A DNA stretch of 11,695 nucleotides from Candidatus Poribacteria bacterium (GCA_012961655.1 DTYX01000746.1:1-11695), one strand, 5' to 3'. Shown: positions 1 to 7,323, numbered from the stretch's first letter. Notes: a model not told the origin generated them from the sequence alone. Made by a program: numbers and translations.

Positions 1-303
1 ATTACAGGCGATAAAATAGCAGAAGCCCTAAATAGCGCTTTTAGACACACTGAATCATCTTTGGAAACAGGTTTTAGCCAAACGGAGGAGAATGCCGTTA
101 TTCTCGCTTTAGGAACTAAGGGAGACAGACCAAACTGGCCTAACTTCTTAAGAAAAGCAAAGGAAGAAGCCCTTGATGAAGGATATGTTAGGATAAGTGC
201 TGAGGGCTTCATTAGTACAGAAGAAGGAGATGGGAGAATATTTCTTAATCAGATGATAGCCATAGTAGCAGGTTTTGCTCAAAGGATAAGGACTGAAGAA
301 TAA
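1..303 (+). CDS. C-terminal part of an unrecognised protein (partial, runs off left edge)
   Basis: The reading frame is open from the first base to a TAA at 301-303, giving about 100 residues. A TTG at 61 could serve as a start, but the frame continues upstream without a stop, so I treat this as the 3' end of a longer gene. The piece is charged and soluble and has no membrane segment. Its middle (EENAVILALGTKG, then a Lys/Arg/Glu-rich helix, then GYVRISAEGFISTEEGDGR) has a helix-helix-strand-strand look that would suit a winged-helix-like fold, but this is only a pattern impression. I do not recognise the family. It is followed after 31 bp by a decayed gene, so it may belong to a different unit from the glycosidase remnants downstream. 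Confidence 0.6.
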   Translation: MTGDKIAEALNSAFRHTESSLETGFSQTEENAVILALGTKGDRPNWPNFLRKAKEEALDEGYVRISAEGFISTEEGDGRIFLNQMIAIVAGFAQRIRTEE

Positions 304-334
304 AGTTGTTCGTATAATAAAAGGGTGGAATATA

Positions 335-391
335 ATGCGAAAAGCCAAGATAGGATTGATAGGTTGCGGGGGGATGGCAAGAGGTTCGCAT
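335..391 (+). pseudogene. 5' fragment of a Gfo/Idh/MocA-type oxidoreductase
   Basis: An ATG at 335 follows a purine-rich AAAGGGTGG site (321-329). The first 19 codons read MRKAKIGLIGCGGMARGSH, a typical N-terminal Rossmann start of Gfo/Idh/MocA NAD(P)-dependent sugar oxidoreductases: beta strand, then a GxGxxA-like GCGGMA nucleotide-binding turn. Family members run to about 350 residues, but here the similarity stops at about 391, where a GC-rich inverted-repeat element begins. The frame stays open into unrelated low-complexity Arg/Gly-rich sequence. I infer that the rest of the gene was lost by deletion or by insertion of the element. Such oxidoreductases often sit with glycosidases, which fits the next two remnants. 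Confidence 0.6.
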
Positions 392-392
392 C

Positions 393-478
393 GGAGGGGC
401 AGGGGAGTGCGGGGGAAAGGAAAAAACGTCCCGAGAATCGGGATTGTCAGGTTCCCCCAAGCTCCCATGCTCCCACTC
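393..478 (+). repeat. Small GC-rich inverted-repeat (REP/MITE-like) element
   Basis: A G-rich left arm (393-417, containing GGGAGTGCGGGGGAA) is mirrored by a C-rich right arm (452-478, containing TTCCCCCAAGCTCCC). The arms pair imperfectly over roughly 25 bp. Between them is a small perfect palindrome, TCCCGA-GAA-TCGGGA (429-443). The element starts where similarity to the Gfo/Idh/MocA fragment ends, so it marks the breakpoint of that gene. There is no transposase inside. The core palindrome resembles another at 7720-7734. The strand is arbitrary. Confidence 0.5.
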
Positions 479-526
479 ACTTTGCTGATGCCCTTGTGTG
501 TTTGGGCTTCAAAAGGAGATATTGCA

Positions 527-1371
527 ATGTTTGGCGTAGTATTCGCTGTCGCGTTAATACCTTTCGCACAGCAGGAGATAGAAGGAGAAAACAAAATGCA
601 GCCAACTCTCGTTTCTTTCCAGGGAACATGTCACGGCACGAGAACATTTGAAACAGATTTCTGGAGGGAGCTCAAAATCGGTTGGACCCGGTTCGATTTC
701 CTATGGAGCAGAATAGAGCCTGAGCGGAATATTGGCTTTCCACCATGGAAGAATGGGTGGACAACATCTATATATCAGCTGCAAAGGTAATTCGGAAGCA
801 TGGATGTTACGTAGTTTTTGGCGGTTGGGCTTGCTGTAACCCGCTGGAGGACTTCTATTATGTGCTTAACTATCATGATGCCTACTCTGACAAATATAAA
901 GTTTTTTGGTACCAGATGGAAGAAGACGAGAGATGCTTTGTAAAAGGTCCGCCGTTTGGGCTCACTACTCTGGGTAGGTATGTTCTTACTTTTGCAAATC
1001 TATTTCCTGAGGAGATATTAGCATTCGACGAATTTCAAACAACTCCGAAGCTCACCTTCGAAATTAGAGAGGAGGAAGATTCCATCGAAGGATTCACCTG
1101 CGGCAAAAATATCGTCTTCGTCGTTCATTTGAGCGAAGAGAGATATCAAGCTCAAATCAGTTTTGGGATAGATTTCGAATTGTATGATTTAAAGGAAAAA
1201 GTTAGGAAAATAGAGCGATTCAGCGTGGAAGGGGAAGCGAAGAATGTAAATTTCGTTCAAGATGGAACTTACCTTCGCTTCAGAGTGCCCTTCTCTGACT
1301 TAACCCCTCAAAGAATAAAAGAAGTTAGGAAAATGCTACTGTTTTATGTCAGTGTGGAAACATACAAATAG
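527..1371 (+). pseudogene. Decayed clan GH-A-like glycoside hydrolase (frameshift and internal deletion)
   Basis: A strong Shine-Dalgarno site (AAAGGAG, 512-518) precedes ATG 527. The start has a hydrophobic leader (MFGVVFAVALIPFA). The frame then reads like the first TIM-barrel strand of clan GH-A glycosidases (WTRFDFLWSRIEPE). At 746-749 the frame breaks: adding one G restores WEEWVDN and joins the frame that continues from 745. That frame carries a second barrel strand (CYVVFGGWACCN) and near 850 jumps to what looks like a barrel end (LNYHDAYSDKYKVFWYQ), followed by a beta-rich C-terminal domain ending at the TAG at 1369-1371. About 260 codons remain in total. The strands that would carry the acid/base and nucleophile glutamates appear to be missing, so an active enzyme is unlikely. 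The exact GH family is uncertain. Confidence 0.6.
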
Positions 1372-1484
1372 TAAAAAATTGACGCTCTTATTTACGAGCA
1401 TTGGTTTACGGAAAACAGGCGAGAAAGCCTCCGCATTTATGCGTGCAGGGGTATCAGTTTTATAAAATGAGGAGGTGTTTTAAG

Positions 1485-2518
1485 ATGAAAATCGTAGTAG
1501 CGTTTGCCCCTCTGAACTTTTCGAAATTCTCTTCTTCGCAAAGGATGTCCCACCGATGGGTTACAGGACATACAAGCTCGTCCCTGCGGAAAATCGAGTG
1601 GATTTTCAAAGCAGCGTCGAAGTTGGGGAAAACAGGTTAGAGAATAGTTTCTTCAAAATCATCCTCGACCCGAAGACGGGAGCGATAGAGAAGATATACG
1701 ACAAGCTCAAACGGATTGACATATCCAACAGAGTCTTGAAGGACTCCACCCCGCTTCTGGAGATTTACTTCGCATTCCCTTTTTCGGTAGAGGAACCGAC
1801 ATTCAAGTTTGAAGGCTCAAACTCCGTGATAGAGCCGCTTTTTGACCAGTTTGAAGGAGCAAACACGGACGCATACGCAGTCCAGCATTGGGTGGACGTC
1901 TCAAAAGGGGATTTTGGCGTAACGCTATCTTCCATAGAAGCGCCTGTGGTTGAGTTTAGTTCCGTTTCGGATGCACACAGAGGTGTGACGCCGCCTCGGT
2001 TTGAACACGAGTTCCCAAAGCATGGAGAGCTCAAAAGGGGACATCTTTACTCTTATGTGATGGTCAACAACTTCCGGACGAACTTCCAACCTGTTCAGGT
2101 AGGGGATGTGCTTTTCCGCTACTCGATAAGGACGCACAGCGGCGACTGGAAGGAAGGGAAGGCAAGGGATTTCGGATGGGCTTTTTCAAATCCGCTCATA
2201 CCGGTCTGCATGAACGGTAGGAAGGATGGGATACTTCCCACTTCCATCAGCTTCTGTCGGGTTGACCGGCCTAACGTTCTTATCTTAACGCTGAAAAGGG
2301 CTGAGGACAAAAATGGCTTCATTTTCCGCCTTATCGAAACTGAGGGGAAAGATACCACAGCCACCCTTGAGATTCCATTTCTCACAATATCCCAAGCGTA
2401 TCAGACGAACCTTGTAGAGGAGAACGAGAGGATACTTACCCATGGACTCCACGATGTGAAGATTTCTCTCAACGGTTTCGGAATCTTGACACTCCGAGTT
2501 ATAAGCGAAAGGATATGA
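1485..2518 (+). pseudogene. Remnant GH38 alpha-mannosidase: C-terminal domain only, frameshifted start
   Basis: A good ribosome site (GGAGGTG, 1471-1477) and ATG 1485 give MKIVVAFAP, but this frame is not the one that continues. From about 1508, and from ATG 1556 onward, the other frame encodes about 335 residues typical of the GH38 C-terminal beta-sandwich region: FFAKDVPPMGYRTYKL, then LENSFFKIILDPKTGAIEKIYDK split by short variable parts, AYAVQHWVDVSKGDFGVTLS, a conserved NNFRTNFQPVQVGD segment, and a closing strand ISLNGFGILTLRV. GH38 enzymes cleave alpha-mannosides and normally exceed 800 residues, with the zinc site and catalytic Asp in the N-terminal half. All of that half is absent. 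ATG 1556 has no Shine-Dalgarno site, so I call this a pseudogene, though the long open frame suggests recent decay. Confidence 0.75.
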
Positions 2519-2519
2519 T

Positions 2520-2770
2520 GCCGCAAAACCACCAGAAAATCCAGATGATATAATAAATTCGTTCTTTGACAAGGTACAATACCTACATGGTGTAAAACCT
2601 TGCGGGATGAACTATAACTCAGGCGTGCTAAAAACGAGCAAGCTGCACGTTCTACTTGGCTAACTGAAAAACTTGTGTTAGTAAGTTTTAGAATGGTAAA
2701 CGGGTTAAAAAGAATGGAGGTCAATTTGGATGGGGATAAGGCAAATAACTTTTTAACATCACTCAAATGA
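2520..2770 (+). pseudogene. Frameshifted remnant of an unrecognised gene
   Basis: Immediately after the GH38 stop, one frame reads AAKPPENPDDIINSFFDKVQ and on to CGMNYNS (about 2520-2621). Near 2618-2622 a neighbouring frame takes over, reading RRAKNEQAARSTWLTEKLVL and on to NNFLTSLK, and ends at a TGA (2768-2770) that overlaps an ATG at 2767. Both pieces have protein-like composition (charged, amphipathic helices), which suggests one original gene of at least 80 codons broken by an indel. I do not recognise the family. It could also be non-coding sequence with chance open frames. Confidence 0.3.
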
Positions 2771-2808
2771 AATCCTCAGAATTACAATCCCCAAAAGGGT
2801 CAAAAGCG

Positions 2809-3939
2809 ATGAAGAATAGATGTTATAGCGTTTTCGCTTGTGTTTTTTCCCTGCTATTTATCGTCGTTCCCACTTGTGGTTTTCAAGTGGACGACGTTTC
2901 GACAAAAACGCTTTATGACAAAGCTGTTGTTGTTAAGATGGAGGCGGAAGCAATTCCCGAAGATTTACGAGACGCGGGATTTGTGCAAAAGTATAAAGTG
3001 ACCGTCAAAATGAAAACAGGGAAATACAAGGGTAAACTCGTTCAAACGGATATCTATTCCGAACAAAATCCCCTCTTAGACCTCAACATCAAGGTGGGAG
3101 ATACCGTCATCGTAGCTTATGAAGAGTCAGGCGAAGAGTTGCAGATTGACATCATCGACCGGGACAAAGGCAAACCATTACTATTGTTGATAATTCTATT
3201 TTTTATCGCCGTTGTGTCGTTAGGAAGATTTAAAGGCGTTAAAGCTCTAATTTCCTTGATATTCACACTGGTTCTGATTTTTGTTCTGATGGCGCCTCTG
3301 CTACTGAAAGGATATTCGCCCTTAATCTCAGCCATCCTCGTTTCCATCCTATCGACAACAGTTACCATGTTGATTGTGGCCGGTATAAATTACAAATCCT
3401 ATTCGGCAATGATTGGCACTTTAGGAGGTGTATTTGTCGCTGGCGTATTATCCGTCTTATCCGCGGCGGTGATGCGGTTGAGCGGGTTAGTGGGACATGA
3501 ATCCATCTTTCTGCAGTCCATCTCTGAGCAAATCGACCTCAGAGGCATACTGGTATGCGGCATTATCATCGGCGCCTTAGGCGCGGTCATGGATGTCTCG
3601 ATTTCCATCTCCTCTGCGATTACAGAAGTGAGACAGGCAAATCCCAATTTGAGCCTGAGAGAACTCTATCGAGCCGGCGTCAATATAGGAAGGGATATCA
3701 TCGGCACGATGACGAACACTCTGATTCTCGCTTATGCGGGCAGTTCGCTCACTATGGTGCTGCTCTTCATAGGACAAAAATCCGATTTTCCACTTATTCG
3801 GGTGATGAATTTTGATCTTATCGCCTCAGAAATCCTGAGAGCATTGGCGGGAAGTATCGGCATGCTTACAGCGATTCCCATTACAGCCCTGACAGCGGCA
3901 TACTTTAACACAAGGGGGAGAAGTGGAGATATCTCCTGA
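2809..3939 (+). CDS. YibE/F family multi-pass membrane protein
   Basis: This is a 376-residue integral membrane protein of the YibE/F family (PF07907); the molecular function of the family is not established. I choose ATG 2809 because AAAAGGG (2793-2799) lies 9 nt upstream and the protein then begins with a clean signal/anchor segment (MKNRCYSVFACVFSLLFIVV). An in-frame ATG at 2767 would add 14 residues but has no ribosome site. After the leader come about 110 extracytoplasmic residues with a small beta-rich domain (KYKVTVKMKTGKYKG and VGDTVIVAYEESGEELQ), then about seven hydrophobic helices. The family hallmark GALGAVMDVSISISSAITE lies in the middle helices, followed by GTMTNTLILAYAGSSL. The gene ends 35 bp before a heavy-metal-exporter-like gene, with which it probably forms an operon, so a shared role in metal or ion handling is a reasonable inference. 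It looks full length. Confidence 0.88.
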   Translation: MKNRCYSVFACVFSLLFIVVPTCGFQVDDVSTKTLYDKAVVVKMEAEAIPEDLRDAGFVQKYKVTVKMKTGKYKGKLVQTDIYSEQNPLLDLNIKVGDTVIVAYEESGEELQIDIIDRDKGKPLLLLIILFFIAVVSLGRFKGVKALISLIFTLVLIFVLMAPLLLKGYSPLISAILVSILSTTVTMLIVAGINYKSYSAMIGTLGGVFVAGVLSVLSAAVMRLSGLVGHESIFLQSISEQIDLRGILVCGIIIGALGAVMDVSISISSAITEVRQANPNLSLRELYRAGVNIGRDIIGTMTNTLILAYAGSSLTMVLLFIGQKSDFPLIRVMNFDLIASEILRALAGSIGMLTAIPITALTAAYFNTRGRSGDIS

Positions 3940-3974
3940 AAAAGTATAGTTCATAGTTGAAAGGGTAAACTGGC

Positions 3975-5006
3975 ATGATAAAGTTAATAACTGAAAGCTT
4001 TAAGCAGTCTCTTATGATAACCGAGTTTGTGTTCGTGATGATGATACTTGTAGATTATATCAATGTTCTGACCAGGGGTAAGATGAACAAGGCAGTAAGA
4101 GGTGGGCTATTCAGACAGTATATTGTCGCTTCATTTCTGGGAAGCACACCCGGTTGTCTGGGAGCGTTTATGAACGTTTCCTTCTATGTACACGGGCTTT
4201 TAAGTTTTGGCGCGATAGTTGGTGGAATGATAGCTACATCAGGAGATGAAGCCTTTGTGATGTTGACTCTGTTTCCAGGCAAAGCCCTGCTGCTATTTGT
4301 GATACTGTTTTTGATGGGAATCGCGCTTGCTTGGGTTGCAGATAAAATTGCGTTAATCCTAAAAATAAACCCCTGTCAAGAATGTCAACTTTCCGTTTGG
4401 CATATGGAAGAGGGCTATAAATACTTTGACAGGGAGGCTATCTGGGCGCATTTTAGAAAGCTATCTCTGGCAAGATTTCTCCTGCTCCTTTTATTGGTCA
4501 TTTTTCTCTATGGAATTGCCTCGGGGAATATTGGCGCTCCTACGTGGGATTGGGAACGAATTACCTTCCTTGTTCTACTTTCCATAGCGGTTTTCATCGT
4601 GACCACGGCGCCTGAACATTATCTTGAGGAACATATCTGGACACATATTGCCAAGAAGCATCTCTGGCGTATATTCCTCTGGAGCTTTTTTGCCATTCTG
4701 TTCCTTGATTTAGCTTTCAAATACTTTTCTCTTCAAGCATTTGTTCAGAAGCATATGCTCTGGGTACTGTTGATAGCTTCCTTAGTAGCTGTTATCCCTG
4801 AATCAGGCCCGCACCTCATTTTTGTAGTGATGTTTGCTAATCGGCTTATCCCATTTTCCGTGCTTCTTGCAAGCTCTATTGTTCAGGACGGACATGGGAT
4901 GTTGCCACTTGTATCCTATACTGTCAGAGATTCTGTCTTAATTAAACTATTCAATTTAGTTTTCGGATTAATTATCGGTGCAATCCTTTATTTTATCGGA
5001 CTGTGA
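3975..5006 (+). CDS. Putative 10-TM heavy-metal/manganese exporter (ArsP_2-like)
   Basis: This is a 343-residue polytopic inner-membrane protein with about ten hydrophobic helices. It matches the family described as putative 10-TM heavy-metal exporter or putative manganese transporter (PF11449). Family-type motifs are visible: STPGCLGA (residues 57-64), a TSGDEAF segment (88-94), the His/Glu-rich PEHYLEEHIWTHIAKKH (213-229), PESGPH (275-280) and QDGHGMLP (304-311). The polar Asp/Glu/His/Cys residues in or near the helices are candidate metal ligands. The connecting loop carries a CQEC pair (C134, C137) and nearby His residues. The second-half motif PESGPH replaces what I recall as a Cys-containing PTCGP-like motif in relatives, so the substrate may differ. 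An AAAGGG site lies upstream of ATG 3975. The substrate is inferred from family names only. Confidence 0.8.
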   Translation: MIKLITESFKQSLMITEFVFVMMILVDYINVLTRGKMNKAVRGGLFRQYIVASFLGSTPGCLGAFMNVSFYVHGLLSFGAIVGGMIATSGDEAFVMLTLFPGKALLLFVILFLMGIALAWVADKIALILKINPCQECQLSVWHMEEGYKYFDREAIWAHFRKLSLARFLLLLLLVIFLYGIASGNIGAPTWDWERITFLVLLSIAVFIVTTAPEHYLEEHIWTHIAKKHLWRIFLWSFFAILFLDLAFKYFSLQAFVQKHMLWVLLIASLVAVIPESGPHLIFVVMFANRLIPFSVLLASSIVQDGHGMLPLVSYTVRDSVLIKLFNLVFGLIIGAILYFIGL

Positions 5007-5072
5007 TGACGAATTTCCCACAGTATGAAGTAAAACTTGTTGCATTTCTATTTCCTGAACCTCTGCATGCTT

Positions 5073-5088
5073 GAAAGCGGTAGCTTTC
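5073..5088 (+). terminator. Weak hairpin between converging genes
   Basis: GAAAGC-GGTA-GCTTTC is a perfect 6-bp stem with a 4-nt loop, followed by only two T residues on the + strand and none on the minus strand. It lies 67 bp past the exporter stop and 49 bp past the hisF stop, where a terminator would be expected. The missing U-tract makes intrinsic termination weak or doubtful. Confidence 0.3.
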
Positions 5089-5136
5089 TTCCCATTCCAC
5101 TTCATAGCCCCGCACTTCAGAGAATCGAGCTTTGTG

Positions 5137-5901
5137 CTACAACCTAACAGGAATTCCCCTCTCAGCCAAGTATTCTTTCATCTCTCTAATGCTATATTTT
5201 CCGAAGTGCGCTATCGAGGCGACAAGGACGGCGTCCGCGTGTCCTTCGGTGATAGCTTCATAGAGATGTTCAAGGGTTCCTGCGCCGCCCGAGGCTATCA
5301 CGGGCAGACTCACCGCGTCGGCTATCGCCCTTGTCATCGGGATATCGTATCCAGCTTGCGTTCCATCCGCGTCCATGCTCGTCGGCAGGATTGTACCGGC
5401 GCCTAAATCCTCAACTCTCTTCGCCCATTCAACAGCGTCAATCCCCACAGGCTTTGTGCCACCACTTACCACCACCTCAAATCCCGATGGGACCTGGGAC
5501 GAACTGCGTGTGTCGATGGCGACGACGATTTTTTCGCTGTCAAATTCCGCCGCCGCTTTCTTGACAAAATCTGGATTGTGCACAGCGGCTGTGTTGATGG
5601 AAACTTTGGATACTCCGATGTCCATCAAATCTTGAATATCCTGAATACTCCCAATACCTCCGCCAACCGTCAACGGAATAGAAATCCTTTCGACCGTCCT
5701 CTTCACAGCATCAATCATCGTCTTCCGATTTTCGAGCGTTGCTGTGATGTCGAGGAATACCAACTCGTCAGCGCCCGCTTCGCTGTAGGCAGCGCCGTTC
5801 TCAGCTGGGTCGCCGACATCCTTCAAATCTACAAAGTGAACTCCTTTGACCAAACGCCCGTCTTTTACATCTAAACAGGGGATGATTCTTCTGTATTCCA
5901 T
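5137..5901 (-). CDS. hisF: Imidazole glycerol phosphate synthase, cyclase subunit HisF
   Basis: HisF is the (beta/alpha)8 cyclase that, with the glutaminase HisH, converts PRFAR and ammonia into imidazole glycerol phosphate and AICAR in histidine biosynthesis (cytoplasm). The protein has 254 residues, the usual length. Both catalytic aspartates are at their canonical numbers: D11 in IIPCLDVKDGRLVKG and D130 in VVAIDTR. The phosphate-binding loops GGGIGS (80-85) and ASGGAG (203-208) are intact, and it ends with the typical YLAERGIPVR. GGAGG (5908-5912 on the minus strand) lies 6 nt before ATG. No other his gene is in the window, so the pathway genes are dispersed or this copy belongs to the aminotransferase unit upstream. 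P173 in ILPTSMDADGT stands where many HisF proteins have Leu; it lies beside the active-site strand and is noted, not judged harmful. Confidence 0.97.
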   Translation of the reverse strand: MEYRRIIPCLDVKDGRLVKGVHFVDLKDVGDPAENGAAYSEAGADELVFLDITATLENRKTMIDAVKRTVERISIPLTVGGGIGSIQDIQDLMDIGVSKVSINTAAVHNPDFVKKAAAEFDSEKIVVAIDTRSSSQVPSGFEVVVSGGTKPVGIDAVEWAKRVEDLGAGTILPTSMDADGTQAGYDIPMTRAIADAVSLPVIASGGAGTLEHLYEAITEGHADAVLVASIAHFGKYSIREMKEYLAERGIPVRL

Positions 5902-5975
5902 TTATTTCCTCCAGAGATATTTGTAATTAGTAAATCATGGTTCGTAGTAAGCCAATTTATTGGCGTGTAAACGGA

Positions 5976-6000
5976 GTAGACGTTTCAAATTCGTCTCTAC
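5976..6000 (+). repeat. Short palindromic repeat between aminotransferase gene and hisF
   Basis: GTAGACG (5976-5982), a 9-nt AT-rich spacer, then CGTCTCTAC (5992-6000) form an imperfect inverted repeat that folds the same way on either strand. Its right arm overlaps the last codons of the aminotransferase gene. A second pairing, AAACG (5969-5973) with CGTTT (5981-5985), competes with it. It resembles GTAGAGACG-type dispersed palindromes known from other genomes. No T-run follows on the minus strand, so I do not call it a terminator, though it could protect or separate the mRNAs. Confidence 0.4.
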
Positions 6001-7250
6001 TTCCTTAATTCATCAGTATTTGCTCGCACTTTGCGTACAGCCTCAAGGATTAAATCCATATCTTCTCGGCTACCCAAGAAACCTGGATGACTAATGCACA
6101 AAGCTTCAGTTTGATATATCCTCTCCGCTTCCGGACAATGCACTTTAGTGTAGTCTATCGGTTTGTCATATGATGGACACTTTATGGGCCATGTATTGCC
6201 GGCGGTCATCGCCTGGAACAATGGATTCTGATAAACCGGCCTACCATGCGCTCCGACGCCGATTGGCGCGCCTTCCGCGTTGACCGCCTCTAAGAACTTA
6301 TTGCGTGGAATATCATCAAATTCCTCCTGTTTATATCTGAAATTCCAGTAGTAGATACTCCAGCGAGTAACGCGCGGGTCGCGTTCAAAAGGCTCAACGC
6401 CGTCAATCTCTTTTAGCCCCTCAGCCAAGTAGGTAAAGTTCCGCTCACGAGTTTCGATCTGTTCGTCTAACCTGGTTAGCTGCGCGAGCAGAATGGCCGC
6501 AGTCCATTCAGGCATCCGAAAGTTAGAAGTAGTATCTAGACGAACCGATTTATCAGAGCGTTCCACCCAACGTCCCAGGTCCATATACGCATACAGTTTT
6601 TCTCTTAGTTCAGCATGATTGGTTAAGATAATTCCACCTTCGCCGCCGGCGAGTGATTTACCCGCCATAAGACTAAAAGCGCCAAGATGTCCAATCGCGC
6701 CCACCCGTGTGCCTCTCCACTCAGAGCCGTGAGCATGGGCGCAATCCTCTATTATCGGCAAATCATGTTGGCGCGATACTTCCATTATCGCATCCATATC
6801 AGCCGGATAACCGCCATTATGCACGATAACAGCAGCGCGCGTTCTGTCAGTAATTGCAGCTTCCATCGCTTCAGCGCTGATGTTGTATGTTGCTGGGTCA
6901 ACATCAACAAAAATAGGAATAGCATTGACAAATAAGGCGCACGTGGCAGAAGCGAAGAAAGTCAAGGGAGGAACTAATACCTCATCACAAGGCTCCACTC
7001 CGGCAGCTTTAAGAGCGCATATCAAGCTCTGAATGCCTGAGTTAGTAGTTACTCCGTACTTGGCGTCTTGATATTTTGCAAAAGCATCTTCAAATTCTCT
7101 TACTTTAGAACCTTCTCCACCGCCCCACCAATGTCGACTGTGGAGTACCTCCAGTAATGCTTTCTCTTCACGTTCATCCCATACTGGCCATTCTTTGCCC
7201 AAGGGACGAGTAATTACTTTCTCACCGCCGTTGATTGCTAATTTTGCCAT
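5997..7250 (-). CDS. DegT/DnrJ/EryC1/StrS family PLP-dependent aminotransferase
   Basis: This is a 417-residue cytoplasmic fold-type I PLP enzyme of the DegT/DnrJ/EryC1/StrS family, which usually transfers an amino group to a keto-sugar or cyclitol or makes AHBA-like aromatics. The N-terminus NGGEKVI and the HWWGGGEGSKVREFEDAFAKY segment suit the AHBA-synthase/inosose-aminotransferase branch. Visible PLP residues are the TNSGIQSL loop (69-76), the pyridine-nitrogen Asp in PIIEDCAH (D169) and the Schiff-base Lys in LMAGKSLAGGEGG (K198). The length is normal and nothing is missing. A well-formed promoter (7324-7352) drives it. hisF follows 95 bp downstream on the same strand. No other sugar-nucleotide genes are nearby, so the substrate cannot be named. 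The Shine-Dalgarno site is weak, and the start rests on the conserved N-terminus. Confidence 0.9.
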   Translation of the reverse strand: MAKLAINGGEKVITRPLGKEWPVWDEREEKALLEVLHSRHWWGGGEGSKVREFEDAFAKYQDAKYGVTTNSGIQSLICALKAAGVEPCDEVLVPPLTFFASATCALFVNAIPIFVDVDPATYNISAEAMEAAITDRTRAAVIVHNGGYPADMDAIMEVSRQHDLPIIEDCAHAHGSEWRGTRVGAIGHLGAFSLMAGKSLAGGEGGIILTNHAELREKLYAYMDLGRWVERSDKSVRLDTTSNFRMPEWTAAILLAQLTRLDEQIETRERNFTYLAEGLKEIDGVEPFERDPRVTRWSIYYWNFRYKQEEFDDIPRNKFLEAVNAEGAPIGVGAHGRPVYQNPLFQAMTAGNTWPIKCPSYDKPIDYTKVHCPEAERIYQTEALCISHPGFLGSREDMDLILEAVRKVRANTDELRK

Positions 7251-7323
7251 TTCTAATGTTGTTTTCGACGCTAATAAGGAATTGCGACGAAAATATACAT
7301 CCCCCTTTCCGATAACTTATCTT

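Noticed and set aside
313..318. Perfect TATAAT between the first partial gene and the Gfo/Idh/MocA fragment
   Set aside because: No recognisable -35 element at the right distance, and the downstream gene is broken.
148..594. Long antisense open frame opposite the first genes (148 codons)
   Set aside because: It runs opposite better-supported + strand sequence, has a cysteine/serine/phenylalanine-rich composition typical of chance frames, and lacks a convincing start.
1376..1396. GCTC/GAGC mini-hairpin after the GH-A-like remnant as a terminator
   Set aside because: The stem is only 4 bp and no T-run follows.
2566..2571. Perfect TTGACA as a possible promoter for the YibE/F operon
   Set aside because: No acceptable -10 hexamer lies 16-18 bp downstream; the best candidate (TGTAAA) needs a 19-bp spacer.
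5071..5874. Several plus-strand open frames of 77-111 codons opposite hisF
   Set aside because: They are shadows of hisF, which has intact catalytic residues and a strong ribosome site.
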